DNA of 57,743 bases, taken from the NCBI GenBank assembly GCA_964369465.1, contig CAYJEX010000011.1:1-57743 (forward strand), given 5' to 3'. The notes under the pieces are model-generated. The model had not been told where the DNA came from. It searched no databases and was given only the letters and a program-made list of their open reading frames with translations. Within the stretch, counting starts at the first letter, position 1; every line of letters begins with the position of its first letter. This document shows positions 8,752 through 17,427 of the stretch, piece by piece. This stretch comes from CAYJHC01 sp964369465 (lineage in GTDB: Bacteria; Bacillota; Clostridia; Peptostreptococcales; Anaerovoracaceae). Made by a program: the position numbers and the translations under genes.

Positions 8752-9056
8752 TCGCAGGAAATTAAATAATGGTATATCATAAATGAAAAACTGATTTAAA
8801 GTCTTGACTTTAGCAAAGATATACCGAAAATTGACTTAAAACCAAAAAGCAGGAACCAAGATGGAACCTGCTTTTTTGCTAAATATTTTTATTTTAGGGT
8901 CTAATAAAATGAATAGAAAAATATATACAAAGAAAATTTACACAAAGAAAAAAAGGACTATTCCTAAAATCCAAAAGAGTGATATAATAATTGTATGTAA
9001 GTTTTAGAGTATAGTAGGGTGATTAGGTTATAAATAAAATGAATGAGGGAAAATTT
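8752..9056. other. Intergenic region before glnS
   Basis: These 305 bases contain the terminator at 8844-8876 and an AT-rich stretch with a possible -10 element (TATAAT at 8983-8988). No convincing -35 is visible, and I see no gene. Confidence 0.5.
8844..8876 (+). terminator. Rho-independent terminator of the pilus/surface-protein operon
   Basis: A 10-bp stem (AAAAAGCAGG at 8844-8853 with CCTGCTTTTT at 8867-8876) is followed by further T residues. Stem and part of the loop (GGAACCTGC) are shared with the terminator at 291-325. Confidence 0.88.
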
Positions 9057-10718
9057 ATGTCAGAAGCAAAAAATTTTATACACAATATAATAGATAAGGA
9101 TTTAGAAGAGGGAACGTATGGGCAAAAAGTTCATACTAGATTTCCACCTGAGCCTAACGGACACCTTCATATCGGTCATGCAAAGTCGATTTGCCTCAAT
9201 TTTACTACGGCACAAAAATATGATGGTATGTGTAATCTAAGATATGACGATACAAATCCAGTCAAAGAAGATATAGAATATGTAAAAGGCATAGAGGAAG
9301 ATGTTGCATGGCTGGGGTTTAAATGGAACGAAAGGCTATGGGCATCCGATTATTTTGACACTATGTATAAAGGAGCTATAGAATTAATAAAAAAAGAGAA
9401 AGCCTTTGTATGTGATCTTTGTGCTGACGAAATGAGAGAATATAGAGGAACCTTGACGACTTCTGGAAAAGAAAGCCCATATAGGAATAGAAGTGTTGAA
9501 GAAAATCTTGCGCTATTTCAAGAAATGAAAGAGGGGAAATACGCAGATGGTGAAAAAGTATTGCGAGCAAAAATAGATATGTCATCTCCAAACATGAATA
9601 TGCGAGATCCTGTGATATATAGAATAGCAAGGGCAACGCATCATAACACAGGAGATGAATGGTGTATATACCCTATGTATGATTATGCTCACCCAATAGA
9701 AGATGCAATAGAAGGTATTACACATTCTATATGCACTTTGGAGTTTGAAGATCATAGACCGCTTTACGATTGGACATTAAGAGAAATTGGATGGTGGGAC
9801 ACACCGCCAAAACAGATTGAATTTGCAAGATTAAATATAACTAACACTGTAATGAGCAAAAGATATCTAAAAAAAATGGTAGACGATGGAATTGTTGAGG
9901 GATGGGATGATCCTAGAATGCCAACGATTTCTGGTCTTAGAAGAAGAGGATATACGCCTGAGTCGATTAGAGATTTTTGCGAAAGGATAGGAGTTGCTAA
10001 GTCGAATAGCACGGTAGATGTAGGGCTTCTGGAATACTGCATTAGAGAAGATTTAAAAAGCAAAGTTCAAAGTAAAAATGTAATAGAAAATCCAATTAAA
10101 GTCATTATTACTAATTATGACGAAAAAAACAGTGAAACCTGTCAAATGGAAAACAACAAAGAAGTCCCAGAAATGGGGAGCAGAGATGTTCCTTTCAGCA
10201 ATGAACTTTGGATTGATGGTGATGATTTCATGGAGGAGCCTATAAAAAAATACTTTAGACTATATCCTGGAAATGAAGTTAGATTCAAAGGGGCGTATCT
10301 AATTACGTGCAACGAAGTAGTGAAAAATGTAGATGGTTCTATCAAAGAACTTCATTGTACATATGACCCGGTTACAAAAAGCGGCTCTGGATTTTCTGAG
10401 AGAAAAGTAAAGGGTACTATACACTGGGTGGATGCAAAAACAGCAGTAAAGGTAAAAATACGCAACTACGATTATCTTCTGATAGATGAAATAGATAATA
10501 ATGGAGAATTAACGGGAGAGCAAATTGAAAACCCTAATACTTTGGAAGAAGTCGTAGGATATGCAGAACCTAGTTTAGCAGAAGCAAATAGAGGGGAAAG
10601 ATTTCAATTTTTCAGACATGGTTATTATGTGGCAGATACAAAGCTTCACAAAAAAGACAATGACGAAGATTTAGTGTTTAATAAGATAGTCGGCTTGAAA
10701 AGCTCGTTTAAAGTGTAA
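9057..10718 (+). CDS. glnS: Glutaminyl-tRNA synthetase
   Basis: GlnRS attaches glutamine to tRNA-Gln. The protein is a class I synthetase of 553 residues with the signature loop PPEPNGHLHIGHAKS (HIGH at residues 38-41) and a KMSKS-type loop reading VMSKRYLKK (about 265-273). The C-terminal half carries the beta-barrel anticodon-binding domains. Many Clostridia instead make Gln-tRNA by the transamidation route, so a direct GlnRS is notable but common in this branch. An upstream in-frame ATG exists at 9039. I chose 9057 because a GAGGG ribosome site lies eight bases before it. The prepilin peptidase gene begins nine bases after its stop. Confidence 0.95.
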   Translation: MSEAKNFIHNIIDKDLEEGTYGQKVHTRFPPEPNGHLHIGHAKSICLNFTTAQKYDGMCNLRYDDTNPVKEDIEYVKGIEEDVAWLGFKWNERLWASDYFDTMYKGAIELIKKEKAFVCDLCADEMREYRGTLTTSGKESPYRNRSVEENLALFQEMKEGKYADGEKVLRAKIDMSSPNMNMRDPVIYRIARATHHNTGDEWCIYPMYDYAHPIEDAIEGITHSICTLEFEDHRPLYDWTLREIGWWDTPPKQIEFARLNITNTVMSKRYLKKMVDDGIVEGWDDPRMPTISGLRRRGYTPESIRDFCERIGVAKSNSTVDVGLLEYCIREDLKSKVQSKNVIENPIKVIITNYDEKNSETCQMENNKEVPEMGSRDVPFSNELWIDGDDFMEEPIKKYFRLYPGNEVRFKGAYLITCNEVVKNVDGSIKELHCTYDPVTKSGSGFSERKVKGTIHWVDAKTAVKVKIRNYDYLLIDEIDNNGELTGEQIENPNTLEEVVGYAEPSLAEANRGERFQFFRHGYYVADTKLHKKDNDEDLVFNKIVGLKSSFKV

Positions 10719-10726
10719 AAATTGAA

Positions 10727-11467
10727 ATGTCTGTAGAAATATCTCGAATACTTATATATGGAATGATTAGCATTGGAGTTGGAGTTATTTTTGGAAATGG
10801 CACTGTGTATTTATTCAATAAGCTGCCACCGAAATGGCTTTGCGATTATGGGGAAGAACCTAGTGATGAATTGAAATCAAATGATAGACAAAGGCTTAGA
10901 TCTACGCCATTCAAATTTATTTTTGTAGCAACATTCACTTTGATCTCTTTTCAGTTACTTTTAAATGATATATCGATATCTATTCCTGCTTTGCTAGCAA
11001 TATTTATTTTGATACAAATTGCAATTAGCGATATAAAGTATATGATAATACCAGATCAGTTTTTAATACTCCTATCAATAACAGGGCTGGGGTTTGTTCC
11101 ATATTATGTAGGTATGGGAGAAAACATTATGATACAGCCATTAGGAGCTCTCACAGGCGCTTTTATTATGCTATCTATTGCGTTTGTAGTGAAATTAGCA
11201 TACAAAAGAGACGGATTAGGATTTGGAGATATCAAGCTTTGCGCATTGATAGGGTTACTGATTGGACCAGTGGGGGTATTACTAATAATAGGGGCGGGTT
11301 TCTTTTTTAGCTCAATAGTGAATATTTGGAGCCTTGCAAGAAAAAAAATAACTTTAAAAGATGAAAGACCTATAGGACAATATTTTTGTGTTGCGACGAT
11401 TATATATATATTGATTGTTATGTCGGATAAGAACATTGTTCAATTGCTAAGTTTTGTGAATTTCTGA
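10727..11467 (+). CDS. Prepilin peptidase (A24 family)
   Basis: A24 peptidases are membrane aspartyl proteases that cut the leader from type IV prepilins. Two active-site aspartates are visible: one in AISDIKYMIIPD (about residue 101) and one in the GFGDIKL motif (about 167). At least six membrane segments are apparent in 246 residues. The N-terminal cytoplasmic part is short and contains a single cysteine (PPKWLCDYGEEP). The four-cysteine zinc site and most of the methyltransferase domain of classical PilD are missing, so it may cut without N-methylating. It is placed behind glnS, away from the pilus genes at 585-5497, which it probably serves. Confidence 0.8.
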   Translation: MSVEISRILIYGMISIGVGVIFGNGTVYLFNKLPPKWLCDYGEEPSDELKSNDRQRLRSTPFKFIFVATFTLISFQLLLNDISISIPALLAIFILIQIAISDIKYMIIPDQFLILLSITGLGFVPYYVGMGENIMIQPLGALTGAFIMLSIAFVVKLAYKRDGLGFGDIKLCALIGLLIGPVGVLLIIGAGFFFSSIVNIWSLARKKITLKDERPIGQYFCVATIIYILIVMSDKNIVQLLSFVNF

Positions 11468-11625
11468 TTTGGATAATAATAGTAATAAAATGCCGAAATA
11501 GGAATAGGCAGATCACATTATAAAAGTTAAAAAATAACAGCATAGCCTGTACGCTTGGAAGGACTACGGAAAGTCACTTTTTTTAAAACAAACGTATGGA
11601 TAAAACACATGGCAAGAGGGGAAAG

Positions 11626-12420
11626 TTGAAAAGAAATATATTGCTTACAATAAAATATGATGGTTCGAATTATTTTGGATGGCAAAAGCAAGAAAATGTT
11701 TCATCTGTTCAAGGGACTATAGAAAAGGCAGTAAGCCAAGCGATGAAAATAGGCGAGGTAGAGCTTAAGGGAACGAGTAGAACCGATACAGGTGTCCACG
11801 CATTGCGATATCCAGCAGCATTTATTATTGATGTACCTATTCCAGTCGATAATATAAAAAAAGCTTTAAATGGAAGATTACCAGAAGATATTAGAATAAT
11901 AGATGCAAAGGAAATGCCACTGGACTTTCACCCAAGATTTGAGGCAAAGAAAAAAACATATATATATAGGCTGATCGTTGGTGCAGAAAAAAATCCGTTT
12001 GAGAGAAATTATTCATATCAAATAGATACTGAACTAGATTTGGAAAAAATGAAGTTCGCAGCAAAGGAAATGATTGGGAAGCGCGATTTCGCATCATTTC
12101 AGTCAGCGGGCGGAACACCTAGAAAATCAACTGTTAGAGAAATATTTGACATTGATATTGAAATAATTGAGAGAAACACATTTGATGGCAAAGAAGTGAA
12201 AATTTCTGTTACTGGTGATGGATTTTTGTATAATATGGTAAGAATAATAGTTGGAACATTAGTAGATGTAGGAAGAGGAAAAATTGATCCAAAAGAAATT
12301 CGAGATATTATAGAGTACAAAGACAGAAAGAATGCAGGCCATACAGCTCCTCCGATGGGATTGTATTTGAGCCAAGTGTTTTTTAGTAGAGATAACACAT
12401 TAGAAAAAGAGGAAGTTTAA
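11626..12420 (+). CDS. truA: tRNA pseudouridine(38-40) synthase TruA
   Basis: TruA converts uridines 38-40 in the tRNA anticodon arm to pseudouridine. The catalytic aspartate lies in GTSRTDTGVHAL, the family signature, near residue 50. Other typical segments are KYDGSNYFGWQKQ at the start, FHPRFEAKKKTYIYR, FQSAGG and DGFLYNMVRIIVGTL. The frame extends to an ATG at 11596 with no ribosome site. I prefer the TTG at 11626, which has a strong GAGGGG site and gives a normal TruA start (KRNILLTIKYDG). The 130 bases upstream contain no gene that I recognise. Confidence 0.93.
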   Translation: MKRNILLTIKYDGSNYFGWQKQENVSSVQGTIEKAVSQAMKIGEVELKGTSRTDTGVHALRYPAAFIIDVPIPVDNIKKALNGRLPEDIRIIDAKEMPLDFHPRFEAKKKTYIYRLIVGAEKNPFERNYSYQIDTELDLEKMKFAAKEMIGKRDFASFQSAGGTPRKSTVREIFDIDIEIIERNTFDGKEVKISVTGDGFLYNMVRIIVGTLVDVGRGKIDPKEIRDIIEYKDRKNAGHTAPPMGLYLSQVFFSRDNTLEKEEV

Positions 12421-12539
12421 TGAAACAATATTTGAGGCAAGCATAGTTTTCAGAATGTATAATAATAAATGCTTGTATATGCGTAGTGAATATCGAAGAA
12501 AGGAGTAACCATTTTAATCGTATAATGGTGTGAATTGCT

Positions 12540-13010
12540 ATGGAAAGATTAAGTTGGGATGAATATTTCATGGAGATGGCTGAATTAGCAGCAAAAAGAT
12601 CAACATGTCTAAGAAGGCAAGTAGGAGCGGTTATAGTAAAAGATAAGCATGTAGTTTCTACTGGCTATAATGGTGCACCTAAAGGAGTTCCTCACTGTGA
12701 AGAGAAAGGCGGATGTTTGAGGCAGAAACTAAACGTTCCGTCTGGGGAAAGGCATGAGCTTTGTAGAGCATTACATGCAGAGCAAAACGCAATAGTTCAG
12801 GCAGCAACTCTGGCACAATCTGTAGAAGGAGGAATAATGTATGTTACTCATCAACCATGCATGATATGTGCAAAAATGATAATAAACGCAGGGATAAGCA
12901 AAATCATTGTGAAAGAAGGATATCCAGATGAGTTTGCTGAAGAAATCCTCAGAGAAGCAGGATTGAAAGTTGTTATGCATAGAAACAAGCAAAATATAAC
13001 CAATAGATGA
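12540..13010 (+). CDS. dCMP/cytidylate deaminase family protein (ComEB-like)
   Basis: The protein deaminates dCMP to dUMP, feeding dTMP synthesis. At 156 residues it is close to the ComEB/dCMP deaminase length. The zinc site is visible as HAEQNAI (His and the proton-shuttling Glu, near residue 79) and PCMICAKM (the two cysteines, near 105-108). An additional His/Cys cluster (HCEEKGGCLRQ, HELCRA) is typical of dCMP deaminases. An in-frame TGA at 12531 forces the start to this ATG, although the nearest strong ribosome site (AGGAG at 12501-12505) is unusually far away. A terminator follows. Confidence 0.88.
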   Translation: MERLSWDEYFMEMAELAAKRSTCLRRQVGAVIVKDKHVVSTGYNGAPKGVPHCEEKGGCLRQKLNVPSGERHELCRALHAEQNAIVQAATLAQSVEGGIMYVTHQPCMICAKMIINAGISKIIVKEGYPDEFAEEILREAGLKVVMHRNKQNITNR

Positions 13011-13037
13011 TTATTATAATAACATTTGTATCGCATG

Positions 13038-13074
13038 CAGAATCTTAAAGTAATATATTTGAGATTCTGTTTTT
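13038..13074 (+). terminator. Rho-independent terminator after the dCMP deaminase gene
   Basis: CAGAATCT at 13038-13045 pairs with AGATTCTG at 13062-13069, with AT pairs continuing inward, followed by a run of five T residues. Confidence 0.75.
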
Positions 13075-13220
13075 GATAGCAAATTAGTTAAATATACACC
13101 TAGATTTCTTTGTAATTTTGAAAAAAAATTGTGAAAAATAACAAAAAAGGTCGAAAGATGACAATAAAAAAACTACTTTGCTATTTGTTAAAAATTTTTC
13201 AAAATTTATGTAGATTTTTC

Positions 13221-13249
13221 TTTACCTTTTTAATTTTGAGGTGTATAAT
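13221..13249 (+). promoter_or_regulatory. Promoter of the ATP synthase operon
   Basis: TTTACC at 13221-13226 and a perfect TATAAT at 13244-13249 are spaced by 17 bases, about 24 bases upstream of atpI. It is the only good promoter before the atp genes. Confidence 0.65.
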
Positions 13250-13272
13250 TAAATCTAATTGAAAGGATTAGT

Positions 13273-13653
13273 ATGGGGAATATTGCTCAATTTAGGAACA
13301 AAATATTTATATGCGCAATAATTATTGCGGTAATAGCACAACTCATTTCGCTATTTATTTTAGGCTTAGACTTAGAATTTACAGTAGGATTGATTGTAGG
13401 AACCGTAGTTGCAATAGTTAATTTTTTTGTCATGGTAATTTGTTTGGAAATTACTTTGGAAAAAAAGAAAGTGCTTATTAATACTTTAGGATTTTTAATT
13501 AGATTTGCTTTGTATGGAATTTCCTTTGCATTTACAGTTATGCATTCTTATAAAATGGGTGCAGGATGTGCTATTGGATTTTTCACGATACAATTATCAA
13601 TATTATATCTTTTTGCGATTAAACCGTCGCTGAAGAGAACAAAGGAAATTTAA
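13273..13653 (+). CDS. atpI: ATP synthase subunit I
   Basis: This is a 126-residue membrane protein with four predicted hydrophobic segments and a basic C terminus (KPSLKRTKEI). Its place immediately before atpB, its size and its segment spacing fit AtpI, a non-essential assembly factor that helps form the c-ring and has been linked to magnesium or sodium handling. Sequence conservation in this family is low, so the call rests largely on context. It starts 10 bases after a GAAAGGA ribosome site. Confidence 0.75.
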   Translation: MGNIAQFRNKIFICAIIIAVIAQLISLFILGLDLEFTVGLIVGTVVAIVNFFVMVICLEITLEKKKVLINTLGFLIRFALYGISFAFTVMHSYKMGAGCAIGFFTIQLSILYLFAIKPSLKRTKEI

Positions 13654-13677
13654 ATTCATACAAGGAGGAAATAATAG

Positions 13678-14421
13678 ATGGGTTTTGCACCAGCACTATC
13701 TATGGAGATTGGACCAAGAATAATAATTGAATTTGGCGATAGTGGTGTTTTTATAACAGAAACTGTTTTGTTTGCTGTAGCTGTAGCCTTTGTTCTTGTA
13801 GTTCTTGCACTATGGTCAACAAGTAGATTGGAAAAAATACCAAGAGGAAAGCAAGTATGGGCAGAGTTCGTTGTTTCAGGTATATATAAATTAGTTGAAA
13901 ATTCAATGGGCAAAGGAGCAACAAAATATGCACCATATATTGGAACACTTTTTTGTTTTTTAGTATTAGGAAGTATTTTAGGATTGTTTGGATTTAGGCC
14001 AATTACAGCAGATGTAAATACAACATTCGCTTTATCAATTTTCACATTTTTAATAATTCAATATACTGCCATTAAACATCATGGAATAAAAGGAAAACTT
14101 AAAGAAATGTGTGACCCTTATCCGTTTATGTTTCCGCTAAAAATAATAGAACAAGTTTCTTTCCCAGTCTCATTAGCACTGCGGATATTTGGAAATATCC
14201 TTGCTGGATATATAGTGGTACATATGTTAGTAAACGGATTAGGTAGTTTGTCGGAAATGGTAGGACTTCCAATTCCGTTGTTCCAGATGATTATTCCATT
14301 GCCAGCAAACTTGTTCTTTGATTTGTTTGAACCGTTGCTACAGTCATTTATTTTCGTAATGCTAACTATGGTATTTGTTAGTATGGAAATGGCAATCTCA
14401 AAGGATCATGAAAGTCACTAA
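13678..14421 (+). CDS. atpB: F-type ATP synthase subunit a
   Basis: Subunit a forms the ion half-channels next to the c-ring. The 247-residue protein has five or six membrane helices. The essential arginine lies in the conserved segment PVSLALRIFGNILAGYIV (about residue 175), and the C-terminal helix carries PLLQSFIFVMLTMVFVSM. A strong AAGGAGG ribosome site sits in front of the ATG. It is second in a complete atp operon. Confidence 0.95.
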   Translation: MGFAPALSMEIGPRIIIEFGDSGVFITETVLFAVAVAFVLVVLALWSTSRLEKIPRGKQVWAEFVVSGIYKLVENSMGKGATKYAPYIGTLFCFLVLGSILGLFGFRPITADVNTTFALSIFTFLIIQYTAIKHHGIKGKLKEMCDPYPFMFPLKIIEQVSFPVSLALRIFGNILAGYIVVHMLVNGLGSLSEMVGLPIPLFQMIIPLPANLFFDLFEPLLQSFIFVMLTMVFVSMEMAISKDHESH

Positions 14422-14520
14422 TCATTCTTGAGAATAAAATTCACAAGAGTTGATATATAAATTATTGTTATAAATATGGTCGTTAGACATAAATTAAAAT
14501 TAAATTTTAGGAGGAAAATC

Positions 14521-14772
14521 ATGGGTTCAGAATTAGCATTAGCATTATCAGCATTAGGTGCATCATTGGGTATAGGTATTGCAGCATTAGGAATAGGTAT
14601 AGGGCAAGGCCTTGTAGGTAGCAAGGGCGTAGAAGGAGTTGCAAGACAACCTGAAGCAAAAGGGGATATAATGCAAGTTATGCTTGTGGGACAAGCTGTA
14701 ACAGAAACAACAGGAATTTTCACATTCATAATTTCAATAATTTTAGTATTTGCAAATCCATTTATAGGATAA
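14521..14772 (+). CDS. atpE: F-type ATP synthase subunit c, sodium-type signature
   Basis: Subunit c forms the rotating ring. The 83-residue hairpin has two membrane helices joined by the polar loop ARQPEAKGDI. The ion-binding carboxylate is the Glu in VGQAVTETTG. Gln in the first helix (GIGQG) and Thr directly after the Glu form the Q...E-T/S pattern known from sodium-translocating enzymes such as that of Ilyobacter (GVGQG, AESTG). Coupling to Na+ is therefore inferred. The frame extends upstream to 14476, but a perfect AGGAGG at 14509-14514 marks the ATG at 14521. Confidence 0.95.
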   Translation: MGSELALALSALGASLGIGIAALGIGIGQGLVGSKGVEGVARQPEAKGDIMQVMLVGQAVTETTGIFTFIISIILVFANPFIG

Positions 14773-14796
14773 GAGGAGCAATTTAAGGAGAAAAAA

Positions 14797-15360
14797 ATGA
14801 TAATGGATAACATTATACTGAACTCTTATTTTGCGTCATCAGCACCAACTGTGACAGCGCCATTAATAAGTTTTAACTGGACGTTATTAATGATAATGAT
14901 TACAGTTTTGGTTCTTTTCCTCATAATGAAAAAATTCTTTTTTGAGAAAGTAAAGAATTTTATGGATGAAAGAGCCTCCGGATTGCAAGGAGCTTTTGAT
15001 ACTGCCGACTTAACGAATAAGGCGGCAGATGCAAGGCTAGAAGAGTATGAAAAGAAAATTGCGTTTGCAGAACAAGAGGGCCGAGATATAATCAAATCTG
15101 CAAAAACAAAAGCAGATGCAAGAGCAAAAGAGATTTTAGATGAAGCTAACGAAAAGGCTAATAAAATGATTTCGAAGGCTGAGAGTGAAATTAAAAAACA
15201 GAAACAAAAAGCTGTTGATGAAACTAGAAAAGAGATTAGTACCTTAGCTATTATGGCTGCAGAAAAAATTCTTGATCAAGAGTTAAAAGAAATTCCAAAT
15301 CAAGAAAAAATTCTTAATCAGGTTATTGAAGAAGTAGGGAGTGCTAAATGGAAGAATTAA
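14797..15360 (+). CDS. atpF: F-type ATP synthase subunit b
   Basis: Subunit b is the peripheral stalk. The 187-residue protein has an N-terminal membrane segment (about residues 25-45) followed by a long charged helix rich in Lys, Glu and Ala that should form the coiled-coil stator. It begins behind an AAGGAG ribosome site, and its end overlaps atpH by 13 bases, which suggests coupled translation. A second ATG two codons in (14803) is an equally possible start. Confidence 0.93.
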   Translation: MIMDNIILNSYFASSAPTVTAPLISFNWTLLMIMITVLVLFLIMKKFFFEKVKNFMDERASGLQGAFDTADLTNKAADARLEEYEKKIAFAEQEGRDIIKSAKTKADARAKEILDEANEKANKMISKAESEIKKQKQKAVDETRKEISTLAIMAAEKILDQELKEIPNQEKILNQVIEEVGSAKWKN

Positions 15361-15884
15361 ATGTAAGCCTTACTTATGGGCAAGCATTATTTGACGTTGC
15401 AAAAGAGCTTGGTAGGGAGAAAGAATTACTTGAAGAAGCAATAGGAGTTCGTGAGATTATGAAAAACGAACCCGGTTTTCTTATGCTAGTTAATGATCCA
15501 ACAATTACAGGAGATGAAAAAAAAGAAATAATTCAAAATGTTTTTGACGAAAAAATTTCCCAAGAATTATTGAATTTCTTCTGTGTTCTAATTGATAAAC
15601 GTAGAATATCTTATTTTATTAGAATAGTTAACCAATTTGAAAAATTAGTTAATGAATATGAGGGTTTTGCGGCAGGTGTAGTATGTACAGCGATTGAATT
15701 GTCAGAGAGTAGGATTCAAGAAATAGAGCGTGAAACGAGCAAACTACTTAATGGAAAAGTAAAGCTTATTCAAGAAATAGATACTAACCTTATAGGTGGA
15801 ATTAAAATATTAGTAAATGGAAAGATAATTGATGCATCTGTGCGTAAAAAATTGCAGGATATGGCAAGACAGCTAATCAATTAA
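15348..15884 (+). CDS. atpH: F-type ATP synthase subunit delta
   Basis: Subunit delta caps the F1 head and joins it to the b stalk. The 178-residue protein has the usual helical N-terminal domain (TYGQALFDVAKELG, FFCVLIDKRRISYFIRIV) and the C-terminal signature DTNLIGGIKILVNGKIIDASV. It overlaps the end of atpF and precedes atpA by 28 bases. Confidence 0.93.
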   Translation: MEELNVSLTYGQALFDVAKELGREKELLEEAIGVREIMKNEPGFLMLVNDPTITGDEKKEIIQNVFDEKISQELLNFFCVLIDKRRISYFIRIVNQFEKLVNEYEGFAAGVVCTAIELSESRIQEIERETSKLLNGKVKLIQEIDTNLIGGIKILVNGKIIDASVRKKLQDMARQLIN

Positions 15885-15912
15885 ATTATAAAAAGAAATG
15901 GAGGCAGGCTCT

Positions 15913-17415
15913 ATGAATTTGAGACCAGAGGAAATTGGAGCAGTCATAAAAGAACAAATTAAAAACTATGATAAACAGCTTAATGTTTCTGACTTTGGAA
16001 CGGTTCTTCAAGTTGGGGATGGTATTGCTAGAGTTTATGGACTAGAGAACTGCATGGCAGGAGAGCTAATTGAATTTCCAGGAGAAGTATATGGTATGGC
16101 ACTTAATCTTGAAGAAGATAATGTGGGAGCTGTTATACTAGGTTCTGATATAGGAATTAAAGAGGGCGATATAGTTAAGCCAACGGGCAGAGTTGTAGAA
16201 GTGCCAGTTGGAGAAGAGATGATAGGAAGAGTAGTAAATGCACTTGGTCTACCTATAGATGGAAAAGGTGAAATTACTACTTCAACATATAGAGCAGTAG
16301 AAAGTGCCGCACCGAGTGTACTTGATAGACAGTCTGTTAAGGAACCACTTCAAACAGGGATTAAGGCAATAGATTCTATGATACCTATTGGAAAAGGGCA
16401 AAGAGAACTTATCATAGGGGATAGACAAACAGGAAAAACAGCTATTGCTGTAGATACAATCTTAAATCAAAAGGGCAAAGATGTTATTTGTATCTATGTT
16501 GCAATAGGACAGAAGAATTCTACTGTTGCACAGATGACACAAGTCCTTGAAGATAGGGGAGCTATGGATTATACAATCATTGTATCTGCAACAGCAAGTG
16601 ATGTTCCCCCAATTCAATATATTGCACCATATGCAGGATGCGCTATGGGAGAATATTTTATGCATCAAGGAAAAGATGTTTTGATAATTTATGACGATTT
16701 GTCAAAACATGCAGTTGCGTATAGAGCTATGTCACTCCTTCTTAGAAGGCCTCCTGGCAGAGAAGCATATCCTGGGGATGTATTTTATTTGCACAGCAGA
16801 CTTTTGGAAAGAGCGGCTAGATTATCAGATAAACTTGGAGGAGGTTCAATAACAGCTCTTCCAATTATAGAGACACAAGCAGGCGACGTTTCAGCATATA
16901 TTCCAACAAATGTAATTTCAATTACGGATGGACAAATATTTTTGGAAACTGAGCTATTCTTCTCGGGACAAAGACCAGCAATCAACGCAGGTATTTCAGT
17001 ATCCAGAGTAGGTGGAGATGCGCAAATTAAAGCAATGAAGAAAATTTCAGGTCCAGTAAAAATGGAACTCGCTCAATACAGAGAATTAGCAAGTTTTTCG
17101 CAATTTGGATCAGATATAGATGCGGATACAAAAGCAAGACTTGATCACGGTCAAATCTTGATGGAAATAATAAAACAACCACAGTATAGCCCTGTAGAAG
17201 TACATCATCAAGTAATGATACTGTTTGCGGCAAGTAAAGGCTATTTGAAAGAAATCCCAGTTGAAGAATTAAAAGAATTTGAAAGTGATCTATATAATTA
17301 TATGGATACACATTACCCACAAGTAGGAAAAAATATAGTTGCAAAAGGAAGCATGGATGAGGAAACTGAGAAGCAGCTAGTTGCAGGGATTAAAGAATTT
17401 ATTGGGAACAGATAG
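15913..17415 (+). CDS. atpA: F-type ATP synthase subunit alpha
   Basis: Alpha carries the non-catalytic nucleotide sites of F1. The 500-residue protein has the Walker A loop GDRQTGKT (about residues 170-177), the Walker B stretch VLIIYDDLSKHA and the alpha-subunit signature SISVSRVGG. The frame opens at 15898, but a GGAGG site at 15900-15904 favours the ATG at 15913 (MNLRPEEIG), the usual family start. It has normal length and no odd features. Confidence 0.97.
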   Translation: MNLRPEEIGAVIKEQIKNYDKQLNVSDFGTVLQVGDGIARVYGLENCMAGELIEFPGEVYGMALNLEEDNVGAVILGSDIGIKEGDIVKPTGRVVEVPVGEEMIGRVVNALGLPIDGKGEITTSTYRAVESAAPSVLDRQSVKEPLQTGIKAIDSMIPIGKGQRELIIGDRQTGKTAIAVDTILNQKGKDVICIYVAIGQKNSTVAQMTQVLEDRGAMDYTIIVSATASDVPPIQYIAPYAGCAMGEYFMHQGKDVLIIYDDLSKHAVAYRAMSLLLRRPPGREAYPGDVFYLHSRLLERAARLSDKLGGGSITALPIIETQAGDVSAYIPTNVISITDGQIFLETELFFSGQRPAINAGISVSRVGGDAQIKAMKKISGPVKMELAQYRELASFSQFGSDIDADTKARLDHGQILMEIIKQPQYSPVEVHHQVMILFAASKGYLKEIPVEELKEFESDLYNYMDTHYPQVGKNIVAKGSMDEETEKQLVAGIKEFIGNR

Positions 17416-17427
17416 GAGATAAGCTAA

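Noticed and set aside
11468..11595. Possible structured RNA before truA (segment with GGAAGGACTACGGAAAGTCAC and a T-run)
   Set aside because: Only a four-base stem is evident. I could not match it to a cyclic-di-GMP, SRP, T-box or other family, so it may be a weak terminator at most.
12525..12533. Three-codon minigene (ATG GTG TGA) before the dCMP deaminase gene
   Set aside because: It is too short to be more than chance, and there is no evidence of translational coupling.
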